Shown here: piece by piece, positions 1 to 5,860 of the stretch | Layout of the letters: each line of letters opens with the position of its first letter | Position numbering within the stretch: the first letter of the stretch is position 1 | Assembly (NCBI GenBank): GCA_015521945.1 | Contig: WANG01000145.1 | Location: 1 to 11,325 of the forward strand | Reading direction: 5' to 3' | From: Candidatus Hydrothermarchaeota archaeon | Lineage (GTDB): Archaea; Hydrothermarchaeota; Hydrothermarchaeia; Hydrothermarchaeales; BMS3B | Length of the DNA stretch: 11,325 bases | Notes under the pieces: model-generated | What the model was told of the DNA's origin: nothing | The model's database searches: none | Seen by the model: the letters and a program-made list of their open reading frames with translations, nothing else | Translations under genes and position numbers: made by a program

Positions 1-360
1 GAGGGAAAGAGTGCAAAGCGCAGGGCGCTGAGCTTTTCAACGGGAGGGAGCAAGGGGTGCATAGCCGGGCAGCTCATAGCCCTCATAAACCACAGGGGCG
101 AGGTTTACCCCTGCTCCTACTTTCCAAAGAGCGCGGGCAACATCTACGAGCAGAGCTTCAGGGAGATATGGGAGGAAAGCGAGCTCTTTAAGGAGCTCAG
201 GGACTTCAGGAGGTACAAAGGCAGGTGCGGCGCCTGCGAGTTTCTCAGGGTCTGCGGCGGGTGCAGGGCTCGCGCCTACGCCGTCACAGGAGACTACTTA
301 GCTGAGGAGCCCTACTGCACCCACGTGCCCTCCAAGCTGAGGGGGCGTGTCAATATTTAG
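1..360 (+). CDS. Radical SAM/SPASM protein, C-terminal fragment (heme-pathway AhbC/AhbD/NirJ-like)
   Basis: This is the last 119 codons of a gene that begins before the window; frame 1 is open from base 1 to a TAG at 358-360. The cysteine layout is that of a SPASM-type auxiliary iron-sulfur domain: C20, C38, then C76-x2-C79-x5-C85-x2-C88, and C106. The segment GGCRARAYAVTGDYLAEEPY (residues 86-105) is what I associate with the radical SAM enzymes of the siroheme-dependent heme route (AhbC, AhbD) and heme d1 NirJ. That route turns 12,18-didecarboxysiroheme into Fe-coproporphyrin (AhbC) and then heme b (AhbD). The CxxxCxxC SAM-cluster motif would lie upstream and cannot be seen, so AhbC, AhbD and a peptide-modifying SPASM enzyme cannot be separated. 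The nearby cytochrome c heme lyase supports a heme role, but that is inference. Confidence 0.8.
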   Translation, partial: EGKSAKRRALSFSTGGSKGCIAGQLIALINHRGEVYPCSYFPKSAGNIYEQSFREIWEESELFKELRDFRRYKGRCGACEFLRVCGGCRARAYAVTGDYLAEEPYCTHVPSKLRGRVNI

Positions 361-384
361 CACCCGACGTAAGGATTCTGAGAT

Positions 385-393
385 TTTAATATA
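385..393 (+). promoter_or_regulatory. Candidate TATA box for the 38-aa Cys-rich ORF
   Basis: TTTAATATA lies in a short AT-rich stretch just after the SPASM gene stop. Its centre is about 22-25 bases upstream of the GTG (411) or TTG (414) start. That is the usual archaeal TATA-to-start-site distance, so the message would be leaderless or nearly so. A purine-rich GAGGTG at 403-408 could instead serve as a ribosome site on a read-through transcript from the gene upstream. Confidence 0.4.
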
Positions 394-410
394 CAAGCCC
401 CAGAGGTGGT

Positions 411-527
411 GTGTTGGACTACGAGAAGTGTGAGAAGTGCAGCATACCCGTGAGCATGTGCGACGGCATGACCAGGTACAAGTGCGGCAGGAAGAGCGAC
501 GCAAAGGTGCACTGCATCATGGATTAG
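411..527 (+). CDS. 38-aa cysteine-rich microprotein, unknown function
   Basis: I do not recognise this protein. A GTG (411) or TTG (414) start gives 38 or 37 residues ending at TAG 525-527. It has five cysteines: C7-x2-C10-x6-C17-x7-C25-x9-C35, plus H34 next to C35. There is no signal peptide or membrane segment. The spacing suits a small zinc or iron-sulfur knuckle in the cytoplasm. Reasons to believe it is real are the TATA-like sequence and GAGGTG just upstream, its position directly after the SPASM gene on the same strand, and the dense cysteine pattern, which is unlikely in a random frame of this composition. The last 11 bases overlap the 3' end of ccmF on the other strand. Start codon and reality are both uncertain, because it is short and has no ATG start. 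Confidence 0.5.
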   Translation: MLDYEKCEKCSIPVSMCDGMTRYKCGRKSDAKVHCIMD

Positions 528-2793
528 CCCTGCGCTCCTGCAGTATGCACAGCCCCATGCCGAGCACGAACAGCGCCACTCCAATCCATACCAGATTTAT
601 GAAGGGCTTTATCCTGACGGTCATTGAGACCTCATCCCCCACCCTCATGTCAAGCACCGCAAACACGTCCCCCCACAGGTTGCGGTCAATCAGGGGGCGC
701 CTGGCGTCCCCATTGGAGTAGCTCTCGTACTTCATCACCCCTCTCCCCAGGGTTCTCTCACCTCTCAGCACCTCAACCCGCACCTCCTGCACCTCTCTGA
801 AAGCCAGCTCCCTCAGGAAGCTCACCGCCTCCGAGAGCAGCACGGCTCCTCTTCCTCCATCAGGCAGAGGCACATCAAGCAGCACCATTCCCGTGGCAAC
901 CAGCTCCTCACCCTTGGCTACCCTGTAGGGCGGTGAAGCCACCCACACGCTGCTCATGCCGTCGGTGAGCTTGATGAACATCGCATGCTCCGTGAGCACC
1001 GCCTGCTCCACGTACCCCCTGACGGTGTACACCTCACCCTCGCTCAGGTTTCTCTCCGTGAGGGAGCTCACCGAGGGGTAGGCACCACTCCTAAGCCCCT
1101 CCACGTACTCCCTCACCCCCAGCAGCACGGCGGAGTACTCGCTGGGAACCTCCCTGGTGTGCACCCCCCAGGTGCCCAGCCTGCCGAAGCCCTCGTGAAA
1201 CTCGGCGTACATCAGGGGCTTCTCCACCCCCACCTCATCCCTCTTGAAGGACACCGAAAACTCCGATGTGAAGAGGGGCGAAAAGACCACCCCCACCGCA
1301 ATAACCGCCAGCCCGCCGTGAATCAGCACCACCCCCACCTCCCTCAGCCTGAGCCCTCTAATTCTCGCCCTTATCCAGCAGGCGTACAGCACGTACGCCA
1401 CGGGGGGCAGGATGCTCAGGGCTGAAATCTCACCCACGGTTGCGTACAGCAAGGGCTTGGTGGCTGATATGAAGGAGGTGTAGTCAACGATGTTGAAGTT
1501 CTCCCCCGGCTTTATGAACATGGCGAGCAGCGTTACCCCCGAGAACACGGCAAACTCCCTGAAAGCCTCCCTCCTCCGCCTCTCCGAGTAGCTCAGCCCC
1601 AGCCCCGTAATCAGCAGGAGCATCAGGAAGAAGGGGTACAGCCACAGGTTGAAGAACTGCTTGGTAACAGCGTACTTCTTGGCGGTCAGCAGCTTGACCA
1701 CCGGAGGGAAGCTCACCCCGTAGAACACTATGAAGGTCATTATCATCAGCACCAGCACCGCCGCATAGAATATCTCCTCCCTCCGCGTGCTCCTGGCAGG
1801 TGCCCCCCTGACCCTGAGCCACTTCCACACACCTAAGCAGAGGGGCGCAAGAGCCGAGATCCCCAGCAGGAGCATCACGTACTTCCCCGCGCCCCCCGCT
1901 ATGAAGGCGTGCACGCTCTCAAAGATTCCGCTCCTGGTAACAGCGGTGGCAAAGACGGTGAAGGTGAAGGAGTAGGCTGTCAGCACGGGTGCGAGCACGC
2001 TGTACCTGCGCATGTTCCTCCTGTGCTCAACGCTCAGGTGCAGGGCTGCGGTCATCACCATCCAGGGCAGGAGCATCGCCGACTCAACGGGGTCCCACGC
2101 CCAGAAGCCGCCCCACCCCAGGGTCTTGTACGCCCATATCCCGCCGAAGGCCATGGATATGGTTGAAAACACCCAGGCGTACCTGAGCCACTGGAGCCCC
2201 TCCGTGACCCACTCCCTGCATGCGGCATCCCCCGAGCCCCTGGCGCTCATCAGCAGGTAAACTAAGGCGCCCGCAAAGGGCACCGCGGTGGCTCCGTACC
2301 CGAGGAAGGTGGTGAGGGGATGGAGAGCCATCCAGGGGTCAAGCAGCAGCGGGTTCAGCCCGTACCCCTCGGCGGGGGGAGCCCCCGGATAGGGCTCAAA
2401 GGGGGACTGAACCAGCACCATGCCCGTGAAGTACAGGGCAAGCACCACAACCACAAGCTGGGCACGCCTTGAGAGCAGGGAGGAGTGCCTCTCAAGCCAC
2501 AGGGCGCCTCCAGCTATCAGCATCGCCCAGAAGAGCAGGGTGCCCTCCTGCCCCGCCAGCACCCCGGAGAGCTTGTAGTAGAGCGGGTAAACCGAGCTGC
2601 TGAACTTCCACACGTAGTAGTAGCTGAAGTCGCTGACGGCGAAGGCGTAGGTCAGCACCAGGTTGGCCGCCAGCAGGAAACCGAAGAGCATCCCCGTGCC
2701 GGCTCTCCTCACCCTCTCCCTGCCGAGCGCTATCCCCGCAACGGCGAGCACCCCGCCGGCAGAGGCGGCGTAGAGCAGCAGGTCCCAGCTCAT
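517..2793 (-). CDS. ccmF: CcmF-type cytochrome c heme lyase subunit with extra OB-like segment
   Basis: This 758-residue polytopic membrane protein belongs to the CcmF/CcsA heme-handling family, which attaches heme to apocytochrome c outside the membrane in System I maturation. The tryptophan-rich heme motif WGGFWAWDPVES is at residues 227-238. The four family histidines appear conserved: H158 (in NPLLLDPWMALHP), H252, H295 (in RSGIFESVHAF) and H492, corresponding to the external and transmembrane heme ligands of bacterial CcmF. The C-terminus keeps the family pattern: a DRNLWGDVFAVL segment (703-714), then a last membrane helix (732-750). It is about 110 residues longer than typical bacterial CcmF (about 650). 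Most of the excess is a hydrophilic block at about 577-660 with OB-fold-like strand/turn character. The start ATG is preceded by GGGAGG and overlaps the thioredoxin stop as ATGA, so the two are translationally coupled. No ccmA, B, C or E is in the window. Confidence 0.93.
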   Translation of the reverse strand: MSWDLLLYAASAGGVLAVAGIALGRERVRRAGTGMLFGFLLAANLVLTYAFAVSDFSYYYVWKFSSSVYPLYYKLSGVLAGQEGTLLFWAMLIAGGALWLERHSSLLSRRAQLVVVVLALYFTGMVLVQSPFEPYPGAPPAEGYGLNPLLLDPWMALHPLTTFLGYGATAVPFAGALVYLLMSARGSGDAACREWVTEGLQWLRYAWVFSTISMAFGGIWAYKTLGWGGFWAWDPVESAMLLPWMVMTAALHLSVEHRRNMRRYSVLAPVLTAYSFTFTVFATAVTRSGIFESVHAFIAGGAGKYVMLLLGISALAPLCLGVWKWLRVRGAPARSTRREEIFYAAVLVLMIMTFIVFYGVSFPPVVKLLTAKKYAVTKQFFNLWLYPFFLMLLLITGLGLSYSERRRREAFREFAVFSGVTLLAMFIKPGENFNIVDYTSFISATKPLLYATVGEISALSILPPVAYVLYACWIRARIRGLRLREVGVVLIHGGLAVIAVGVVFSPLFTSEFSVSFKRDEVGVEKPLMYAEFHEGFGRLGTWGVHTREVPSEYSAVLLGVREYVEGLRSGAYPSVSSLTERNLSEGEVYTVRGYVEQAVLTEHAMFIKLTDGMSSVWVASPPYRVAKGEELVATGMVLLDVPLPDGGRGAVLLSEAVSFLRELAFREVQEVRVEVLRGERTLGRGVMKYESYSNGDARRPLIDRNLWGDVFAVLDMRVGDEVSMTVRIKPFINLVWIGVALFVLGMGLCILQERRANP

Positions 2794-3254
2794 GCGCCTC
2801 CCTCTTCCACCACCGCATCCAGGATTCGCCTGAACTCGTCGGCGGGCACGTACCCTGGCACCCTCATTATCACCCTCTCATCGGGTGTCAGGAAGACTAT
2901 GTAGGGGGGTGCCTGCACCCCGAATCTCCTGGTGTCCCGCTTGTTCACATCCATGTCCACCGCCACCCTCACGAACCTCTCCGCCAGTATTGCGTTTATG
3001 TCGGGGCGGGAGAACACCTCGGTGTGGTACTTCTCGCAGTAGATGCACCAGATGGTCCAGAAGTAAACCATAAGCGTCCTGTTCTGCTGCTTCGCCTCCC
3101 GCAGCCCCTCCTCGTAGGTTTTGTACCACTCCAGCTCGGCTATGTAGGTGAAGTTGCTGTCGCTTATCACGGGGGTGGAGTTGAGGGAGTAGTAGGCGAA
3201 TCCGAACACCGCACCCAGGGCGAGCAGCGTGAGAACCTTCTCAACGGCAGGCAT
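2790..3254 (-). CDS. Membrane-anchored thioredoxin-like protein (WCIYC), likely cytochrome c maturation
   Basis: This 154-residue protein has an N-terminal hydrophobic segment (about residues 8-24) that should anchor it or act as an uncleaved signal, leaving a thioredoxin fold outside the cell. The redox motif is W69-C70-I-Y-C73. It is followed by a segment ending near residue 102 that resembles the thioredoxin_7/DsbD-gamma group. The usual cis-proline is P117 in QAPPYIVF. In cytochrome c maturation such proteins reduce the CxxCH cysteines of apocytochrome before heme attachment, a CcmG/ResA-like job. Coupling to ccmF through a 4-base ATGA overlap strongly suggests that role, although the fold alone would also fit general disulfide reduction. 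A GGGAG sits 6 bases before the ATG. Confidence 0.88.
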   Translation of the reverse strand: MPAVEKVLTLLALGAVFGFAYYSLNSTPVISDSNFTYIAELEWYKTYEEGLREAKQQNRTLMVYFWTIWCIYCEKYHTEVFSRPDINAILAERFVRVAVDMDVNKRDTRRFGVQAPPYIVFLTPDERVIMRVPGYVPADEFRRILDAVVEEGGA

Positions 3255-3260
3255 GGCAGA

Positions 3261-3265
3261 CTCCC
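3261..3265 (-). promoter_or_regulatory. Ribosome binding site of the thioredoxin-ccmF operon
   Basis: Read on the minus strand this is GGGAG, six bases before the ATG at 3254-3252. It supports this start for the thioredoxin and a leadered message. Confidence 0.55.
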
Positions 3266-3287
3266 TTTACTCCGGGAGCCCGTAGCC

Positions 3288-3303
3288 AAAAAATACCTTT
3301 CTG
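3288..3303 (-). promoter_or_regulatory. Candidate BRE/TATA promoter of thioredoxin-ccmF
   Basis: On the minus strand CAGAAAGG is followed by TATTTTTT, resembling a BRE plus an AT-rich TATA element. It is centred about 37 bases before the ATG, which predicts a leader of roughly 10-12 bases holding the GGGAG. The BRE-like part shares GAAAGGT with the better promoter of the HTH regulator (GAAAGGGT, 5106-5113). The TATA part is not canonical. Confidence 0.4.
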
Positions 3304-3310
3304 TTTACAC

Positions 3311-3320
3311 AAAGAAAAAT
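3311..3320 (-). terminator. Possible oligo-T terminator of the coaD-yjjX-MBL operon
   Basis: Read on the minus strand, ATTTTTCTTT lies about 30-40 bases after the hydrolase stop and before the next promoter. Archaeal RNA polymerase commonly terminates at such T-runs without a hairpin, and I see no clear stem here. The rest of the 3255-3350 gap is the downstream promoter and leader. Confidence 0.35.
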
Positions 3321-3350
3321 CAGAAGGCGGAGAGCTTTACAGATTTGCGA

Positions 3351-4019
3351 CTAAACCTCGTAGCTCTCCCCAGGCTCCAGCACCACCACCTTCGCCCCCG
3401 CCTTCTCAGCCCCCTCGGTGAAGGCTCCGATGCTCTGGGCAAGCACCGGGAAGGTGCGGTAGTGCATGGGTATCACCACCTCCGGCTTTACCATCTCCAC
3501 CGCCTTCACCGCCAGCCCGGGGCTCATGGTGTACCTGTCCCCAACGGGCACGAGCATCACCTGGGGGGAGAAGAGCTCCCCTATCAGCCTCATGTCCCCG
3601 AAGAGCCCGGTGTCCCCGGTGTGGTAAACCCTCGTGCCGTCCATCTCCACCAAGTACCCGCAGGCGGAGCCCATGTACCTGCCCCCGTAGCTGCTGGAGT
3701 GCAGCGCCGGCAGGAGGGTAACCTTAACCCCGGCAAGCTCGGCGCTTCCGTAGATGTTCATCCCCACAGCCTCAACACCCTGCTCCTGGAAGAACACCGC
3801 AAGCTCGTGCACCACCCCTATCTCTGGCCTGGTGCGCTTCGCTATGCTCACCGCATCCCCGAGGTGGTCCTCATGCCCGTGGGTTACCAGCAGCACCTCG
3901 GGCTCCAGCTCCTCAGCCCTGACCTTCGCCAGGGGGTTTCCGGATATAAAGGGGTCTATCAGCACCCTCCTGCTCCCCGAGAGCTCAAAACACGAGTGTC
4001 CGTGGTAGGTCAACTTCAC
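3351..4019 (-). CDS. UPF0173 metal-dependent hydrolase (metallo-beta-lactamase fold)
   Basis: With a GTG start at 4019 this is 222 residues, normal for the UPF0173 family, whose members begin with an MKITYLGHSCF-like strand; here it is VKLTYHGHSCFEL. The metal site is visible: T46-H47-G-H49-E-D51-H52-L-G-D, then H107, D136 in YHTGDTG, and H186 in IPMHYRTFP, which is typical of the family. The predicted activity is a cytoplasmic two-metal hydrolase, but the physiological substrate of the family is not known to me. A longer reading from TTG at 4046 exists. I reject it because a strong GGGAGGTG sits six bases before the GTG and because the family N-terminus matches there. It lies 37 bases after yjjX and is probably the third gene of the coaD operon. 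Confidence 0.88.
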   Translation of the reverse strand: MKLTYHGHSCFELSGSRRVLIDPFISGNPLAKVRAEELEPEVLLVTHGHEDHLGDAVSIAKRTRPEIGVVHELAVFFQEQGVEAVGMNIYGSAELAGVKVTLLPALHSSSYGGRYMGSACGYLVEMDGTRVYHTGDTGLFGDMRLIGELFSPQVMLVPVGDRYTMSPGLAVKAVEMVKPEVVIPMHYRTFPVLAQSIGAFTEGAEKAGAKVVVLEPGESYEV

Positions 4020-4025
4020 TCTAAC

Positions 4026-4033
4026 CACCTCCC
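4026..4033 (-). promoter_or_regulatory. Shine-Dalgarno that fixes the UPF0173 start
   Basis: The minus strand reads GGGAGGTG, ending six bases before the GTG at 4019-4017. This complements the archaeal 16S tail well and rules against the upstream TTG at 4046. Confidence 0.75.
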
Positions 4034-4056
4034 TGCATGCCCGCAAACATGCCGTG

Positions 4057-4587
4057 CTAAATCCTGTAAAGCTCCGGCTTAAGCCTGGGAAGGAAGGCCA
4101 TGAGCACCGCCTGCTCCGTCAGCCTCCTCCTGTCAAGCCTTCCGCCGCTCAGAAATCCTATCGCCCCCTCCTTCCTGCCTATCTCCCGAACCCCGCTCAG
4201 CCTCTCCATCACCTCCCCCACCTCGGCTCCCGACAGCACCGCCCTGACCACCTCCGGGGGGTGCTCAAACCCCGAGCCCGTGCCGATGGTGATGCACCTC
4301 TCATCAGCAACCGCGCACACCTGAACGTCCAGGTAGCCCGTCAGGGTGAGGGGCACCTCCACCAGCCCAGCCTCTATGCCAACGCCAAGCTCCGCCCCCC
4401 CGGCTCTGAGCGCCCCCTTGGCACGCCTGACCGCTCCCAGCACCGTCTCCATCATCCCCACCGGCTGCGCACCCACCCCGCTATCCACCTCCACCCCCTC
4501 AACCTCAGCCCTGCCGAAGAGGCGCTCCACCACTCCCGCCACAGCCTCAACCTTGACGGGGTTCAGGGAGCCCACCGCGATGCGCAT
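4057..4587 (-). CDS. yjjX: Inosine/xanthosine triphosphatase (YjjX/DUF84 family)
   Basis: This 176-residue protein matches the non-canonical purine NTP phosphatase family. It opens with a strand and the substrate loop GSLNPVKVEAV (residues 6-16). It then has the conserved GVEVDSGVGAQPVGMMETV (31-49), GVGIEAGL with E72 (68-75), GTGSGFEHP (102-110), and the closing IGRKEGAIGFLSGGRLDRRR (136-155). The family hydrolyses ITP and XTP produced by deamination of purine nucleotides, keeping them out of RNA and DNA; heat increases such damage. The start ATG lies inside coaD, with a 25-base overlap in another frame, so the two genes are translationally linked. Length is normal and no key motif is missing. 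The link to CoA synthesis is probably only co-transcription. Confidence 0.88.
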   Translation of the reverse strand: MRIAVGSLNPVKVEAVAGVVERLFGRAEVEGVEVDSGVGAQPVGMMETVLGAVRRAKGALRAGGAELGVGIEAGLVEVPLTLTGYLDVQVCAVADERCITIGTGSGFEHPPEVVRAVLSGAEVGEVMERLSGVREIGRKEGAIGFLSGGRLDRRRLTEQAVLMAFLPRLKPELYRI

Positions 4588-5030
4588 ACCCTGCCCTCCC
4601 TGTCAATCTCGCCCTTCCGTATCCTCTCCGAGGAAACTGGTTTGCCGTCCTCAGCCAGAAGCAGGGGCACCAGTATCACCTCAAGCTTCCTAAGCCCCCT
4701 CTGCTCCCTCACTCTGTTTATCTCCCGAGCGCGCTCCAGGGTCTCCTCGGTAACCACTATCCCCTCAAGCTCCGGGTCGCTGGCAGCGGTTCCGTGGGCG
4801 TCCTCCAGCTTCACTATCTCAGCCCTGTCCGCATACCCCTCCTCCTCCAGGAAGCGCCTCAGCTCCGCAAGGCGCGCCTCGTAGCAGCTCGCCCCCTTGG
4901 CGCCCGCCATGCGGTCGCTGGTTATGCCTATCACCACCCTCTCGCCGCAGGCGAAGGCAGTGTGCAGCAGCTGCCTGTGCCCCGCGTGCAGGCAGTCAAA
5001 GGTGCCTCCCACCGCCAGCTTCCTGAGCAT
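4563..5030 (-). CDS. coaD: Phosphopantetheine adenylyltransferase, archaeal type
   Basis: This 155-residue protein is a nucleotidyltransferase that transfers AMP from ATP to 4'-phosphopantetheine, giving dephospho-CoA, the penultimate step of CoA synthesis. The N-terminus GGTFDCLHAGHRQLL (residues 8-22) holds the T/HxGH ATP site (H15, H18). The second signature is KPVSSERIRKGEIDREG (130-146), the ISSTRIR equivalent. Sequence and length fit the archaeal form rather than bacterial CoaD. It is the first gene of a minus-strand operon with yjjX and the UPF0173 hydrolase. The start ATG is about 26 bases from a good TATA box and no convincing ribosome site precedes it, so translation is probably leaderless. 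It is transcribed divergently from the HMG-CoA operon, which uses CoA thioesters. Confidence 0.93.
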   Translation of the reverse strand: MLRKLAVGGTFDCLHAGHRQLLHTAFACGERVVIGITSDRMAGAKGASCYEARLAELRRFLEEEGYADRAEIVKLEDAHGTAASDPELEGIVVTEETLERAREINRVREQRGLRKLEVILVPLLLAEDGKPVSSERIRKGEIDREGRVCASRWAP

Positions 5031-5052
5031 CGCTTAAAACTCCAGCAGGTGA

Positions 5053-5066
5053 GATATAAACCTATT
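5053..5066 (-). promoter_or_regulatory. Promoter of coaD operon (TATA, probably leaderless)
   Basis: The minus strand reads TTTATATC at 5060-5053, preceded by AATAGG as a possible BRE. The TATA centre is 26-27 bases from the A of the coaD ATG at 5030, so the predicted transcript starts at or within a base or two of the start codon. Confidence 0.6.
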
Positions 5067-5101
5067 GCCATAAGACAATCGCCGTTTGCAGGAATGTTGC
5101 A
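5064..5101. promoter_or_regulatory. Candidate operator region between coaD and the HTH regulator
   Basis: Two small symmetries lie between the two divergent TATA boxes. One is ATTG (5064-5067) with CAAT (5076-5079) separated by 8 bases. The other is a pair of TGCA palindromes at 5087-5090 and 5098-5101, spaced 11 bases start to start, one helical turn. Either could be bound by the adjacent HTH protein, but both arms are short and may be chance. Confidence 0.25.
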
Positions 5102-5104
5102 TGC

Positions 5105-5120
5105 CGAAAGGGTTATATAC
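5105..5120 (+). promoter_or_regulatory. Promoter of the HTH-HMG-CoA operon (BRE + TATA)
   Basis: CGAAAGG at 5105-5111 is followed by TTATATAC at 5113-5120, a near-canonical archaeal BRE/TATA pair. The TATA centre is about 28 bases before the ATG at 5145, giving a leader of only a few bases at most. This is the one clear promoter for the whole plus-strand gene row 5145-9390. Confidence 0.7.
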
Positions 5121-5144
5121 GGGTGGGAGAGAGGCAGGGAATGC

Positions 5145-5852
5145 ATGGACCCCAAGGAGGAGCTCTCAAGGAGGATTGCAGGGGAGGTCGTTCTCTCCAC
5201 CACCCCCGGTGCCACCATAAGGAAGTGGCGCGAGGTCTTCGGGGTGAGCCAGCGGGACCTTGCGGAGGCGATGGGTGTAAGCACCTCGGTTGTGAGCGAC
5301 TACGAGAGCGGCAGGCGGCGCTCCCCCGGAGCCGCGGTGATAAGGCGCATGGTGGAGGCGCTTCTCACCCTTGACGAAGCCAAGGGTGGCAAGGTTATAA
5401 GAGCCTACGAGCGCATGCTGGGCAGGGAGCTGCGTACGGAGGCTATCCTTGACATCCGTGAGTTTGCGGAGCCCATGCCTGCGGAGGAGCTGGTGGAGAT
5501 AGTCAGGGGGCGGGTGGTCGCCTCCCGGGAGGCGCTGCAGAGGCACCTCTACGGGTACACGGTCATTGACTCCCACCGTGCCATCCTTGAGCTATCAGCC
5601 CACGAGTTCCTCAAGATATACGGGCTCACCACCGAGCGGGCGCTGGTGTTCACTGGAGTAACCGCCGGCAGGTCGCCCTTCGTGGCGATAAGGGTCTCAA
5701 CCATAAAGCCGGGGATGGTGGTGCTCCACGGGCTCAGCGAGGTTGACAGGCTTGGGATAAAGATAGCGGAGATAGAGCGCATACCCGTGGCTGTCTCGGG
5801 GTGCGCTGACAGGGATGAATTAATAAGGAACCTCAGAAGAAAGACCAGGTAG
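5145..5852 (+). CDS. HTH (XRE-like) transcriptional regulator of the archaeal MJ1545 type
   Basis: The ATG at 5145 gives 235 residues. The reading frame is open further upstream, but that would run through the promoter. Residues about 24-62 form a Cro/CI-type helix-turn-helix: RKWREVFGVSQRDLAEAMGV, then STSVVSDYESGRR as the recognition helix and its follow-on. Residues about 100-235 are an uncharacterised archaeal C-terminal domain with alternating strands and helices, possibly for effector sensing or dimerisation. Proteins of this architecture next to HMG-CoA synthase are known from other archaea; from memory, Methanocaldococcus MJ1545 next to MJ1546 is one. The stop is 8 bases before the HMG-CoA synthase ATG, so it is co-transcribed with the genes it probably controls and likely autoregulates. 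Control of the divergent coaD operon is possible, since both share the same short promoter region. The ligand is unknown. Confidence 0.85.
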   Translation: MDPKEELSRRIAGEVVLSTTPGATIRKWREVFGVSQRDLAEAMGVSTSVVSDYESGRRRSPGAAVIRRMVEALLTLDEAKGGKVIRAYERMLGRELRTEAILDIREFAEPMPAEELVEIVRGRVVASREALQRHLYGYTVIDSHRAILELSAHEFLKIYGLTTERALVFTGVTAGRSPFVAIRVSTIKPGMVVLHGLSEVDRLGIKIAEIERIPVAVSGCADRDELIRNLRRKTR

Positions 5853-5860
5853 GTGGGCAC

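Noticed and set aside
3262..3280. CTCCGGGAG near-palindrome upstream of the thioredoxin gene, considered as an operator or hairpin
   Set aside because: It is only nine bases and largely made of the ribosome-site complement and GC-rich sequence, with no second copy nearby.
4020..4046. Longer UPF0173 start at TTG 4046
   Set aside because: A GGGAGGTG sits inside the extension six bases before GTG 4019, and the family N-terminal strand begins at that GTG.
3024..4082. 352-codon plus-strand open frame opposite the thioredoxin and UPF0173 genes
   Set aside because: Rich in His, Pro, Leu and Arg with no motif. It is the complement of clear genes, including the intergenic promoter, as expected in GC-rich DNA.
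4054..4884. 276-codon plus-strand frame opposite yjjX and coaD
   Set aside because: It lies antisense to two genes with strong motifs, and its composition is typical of a complement frame.
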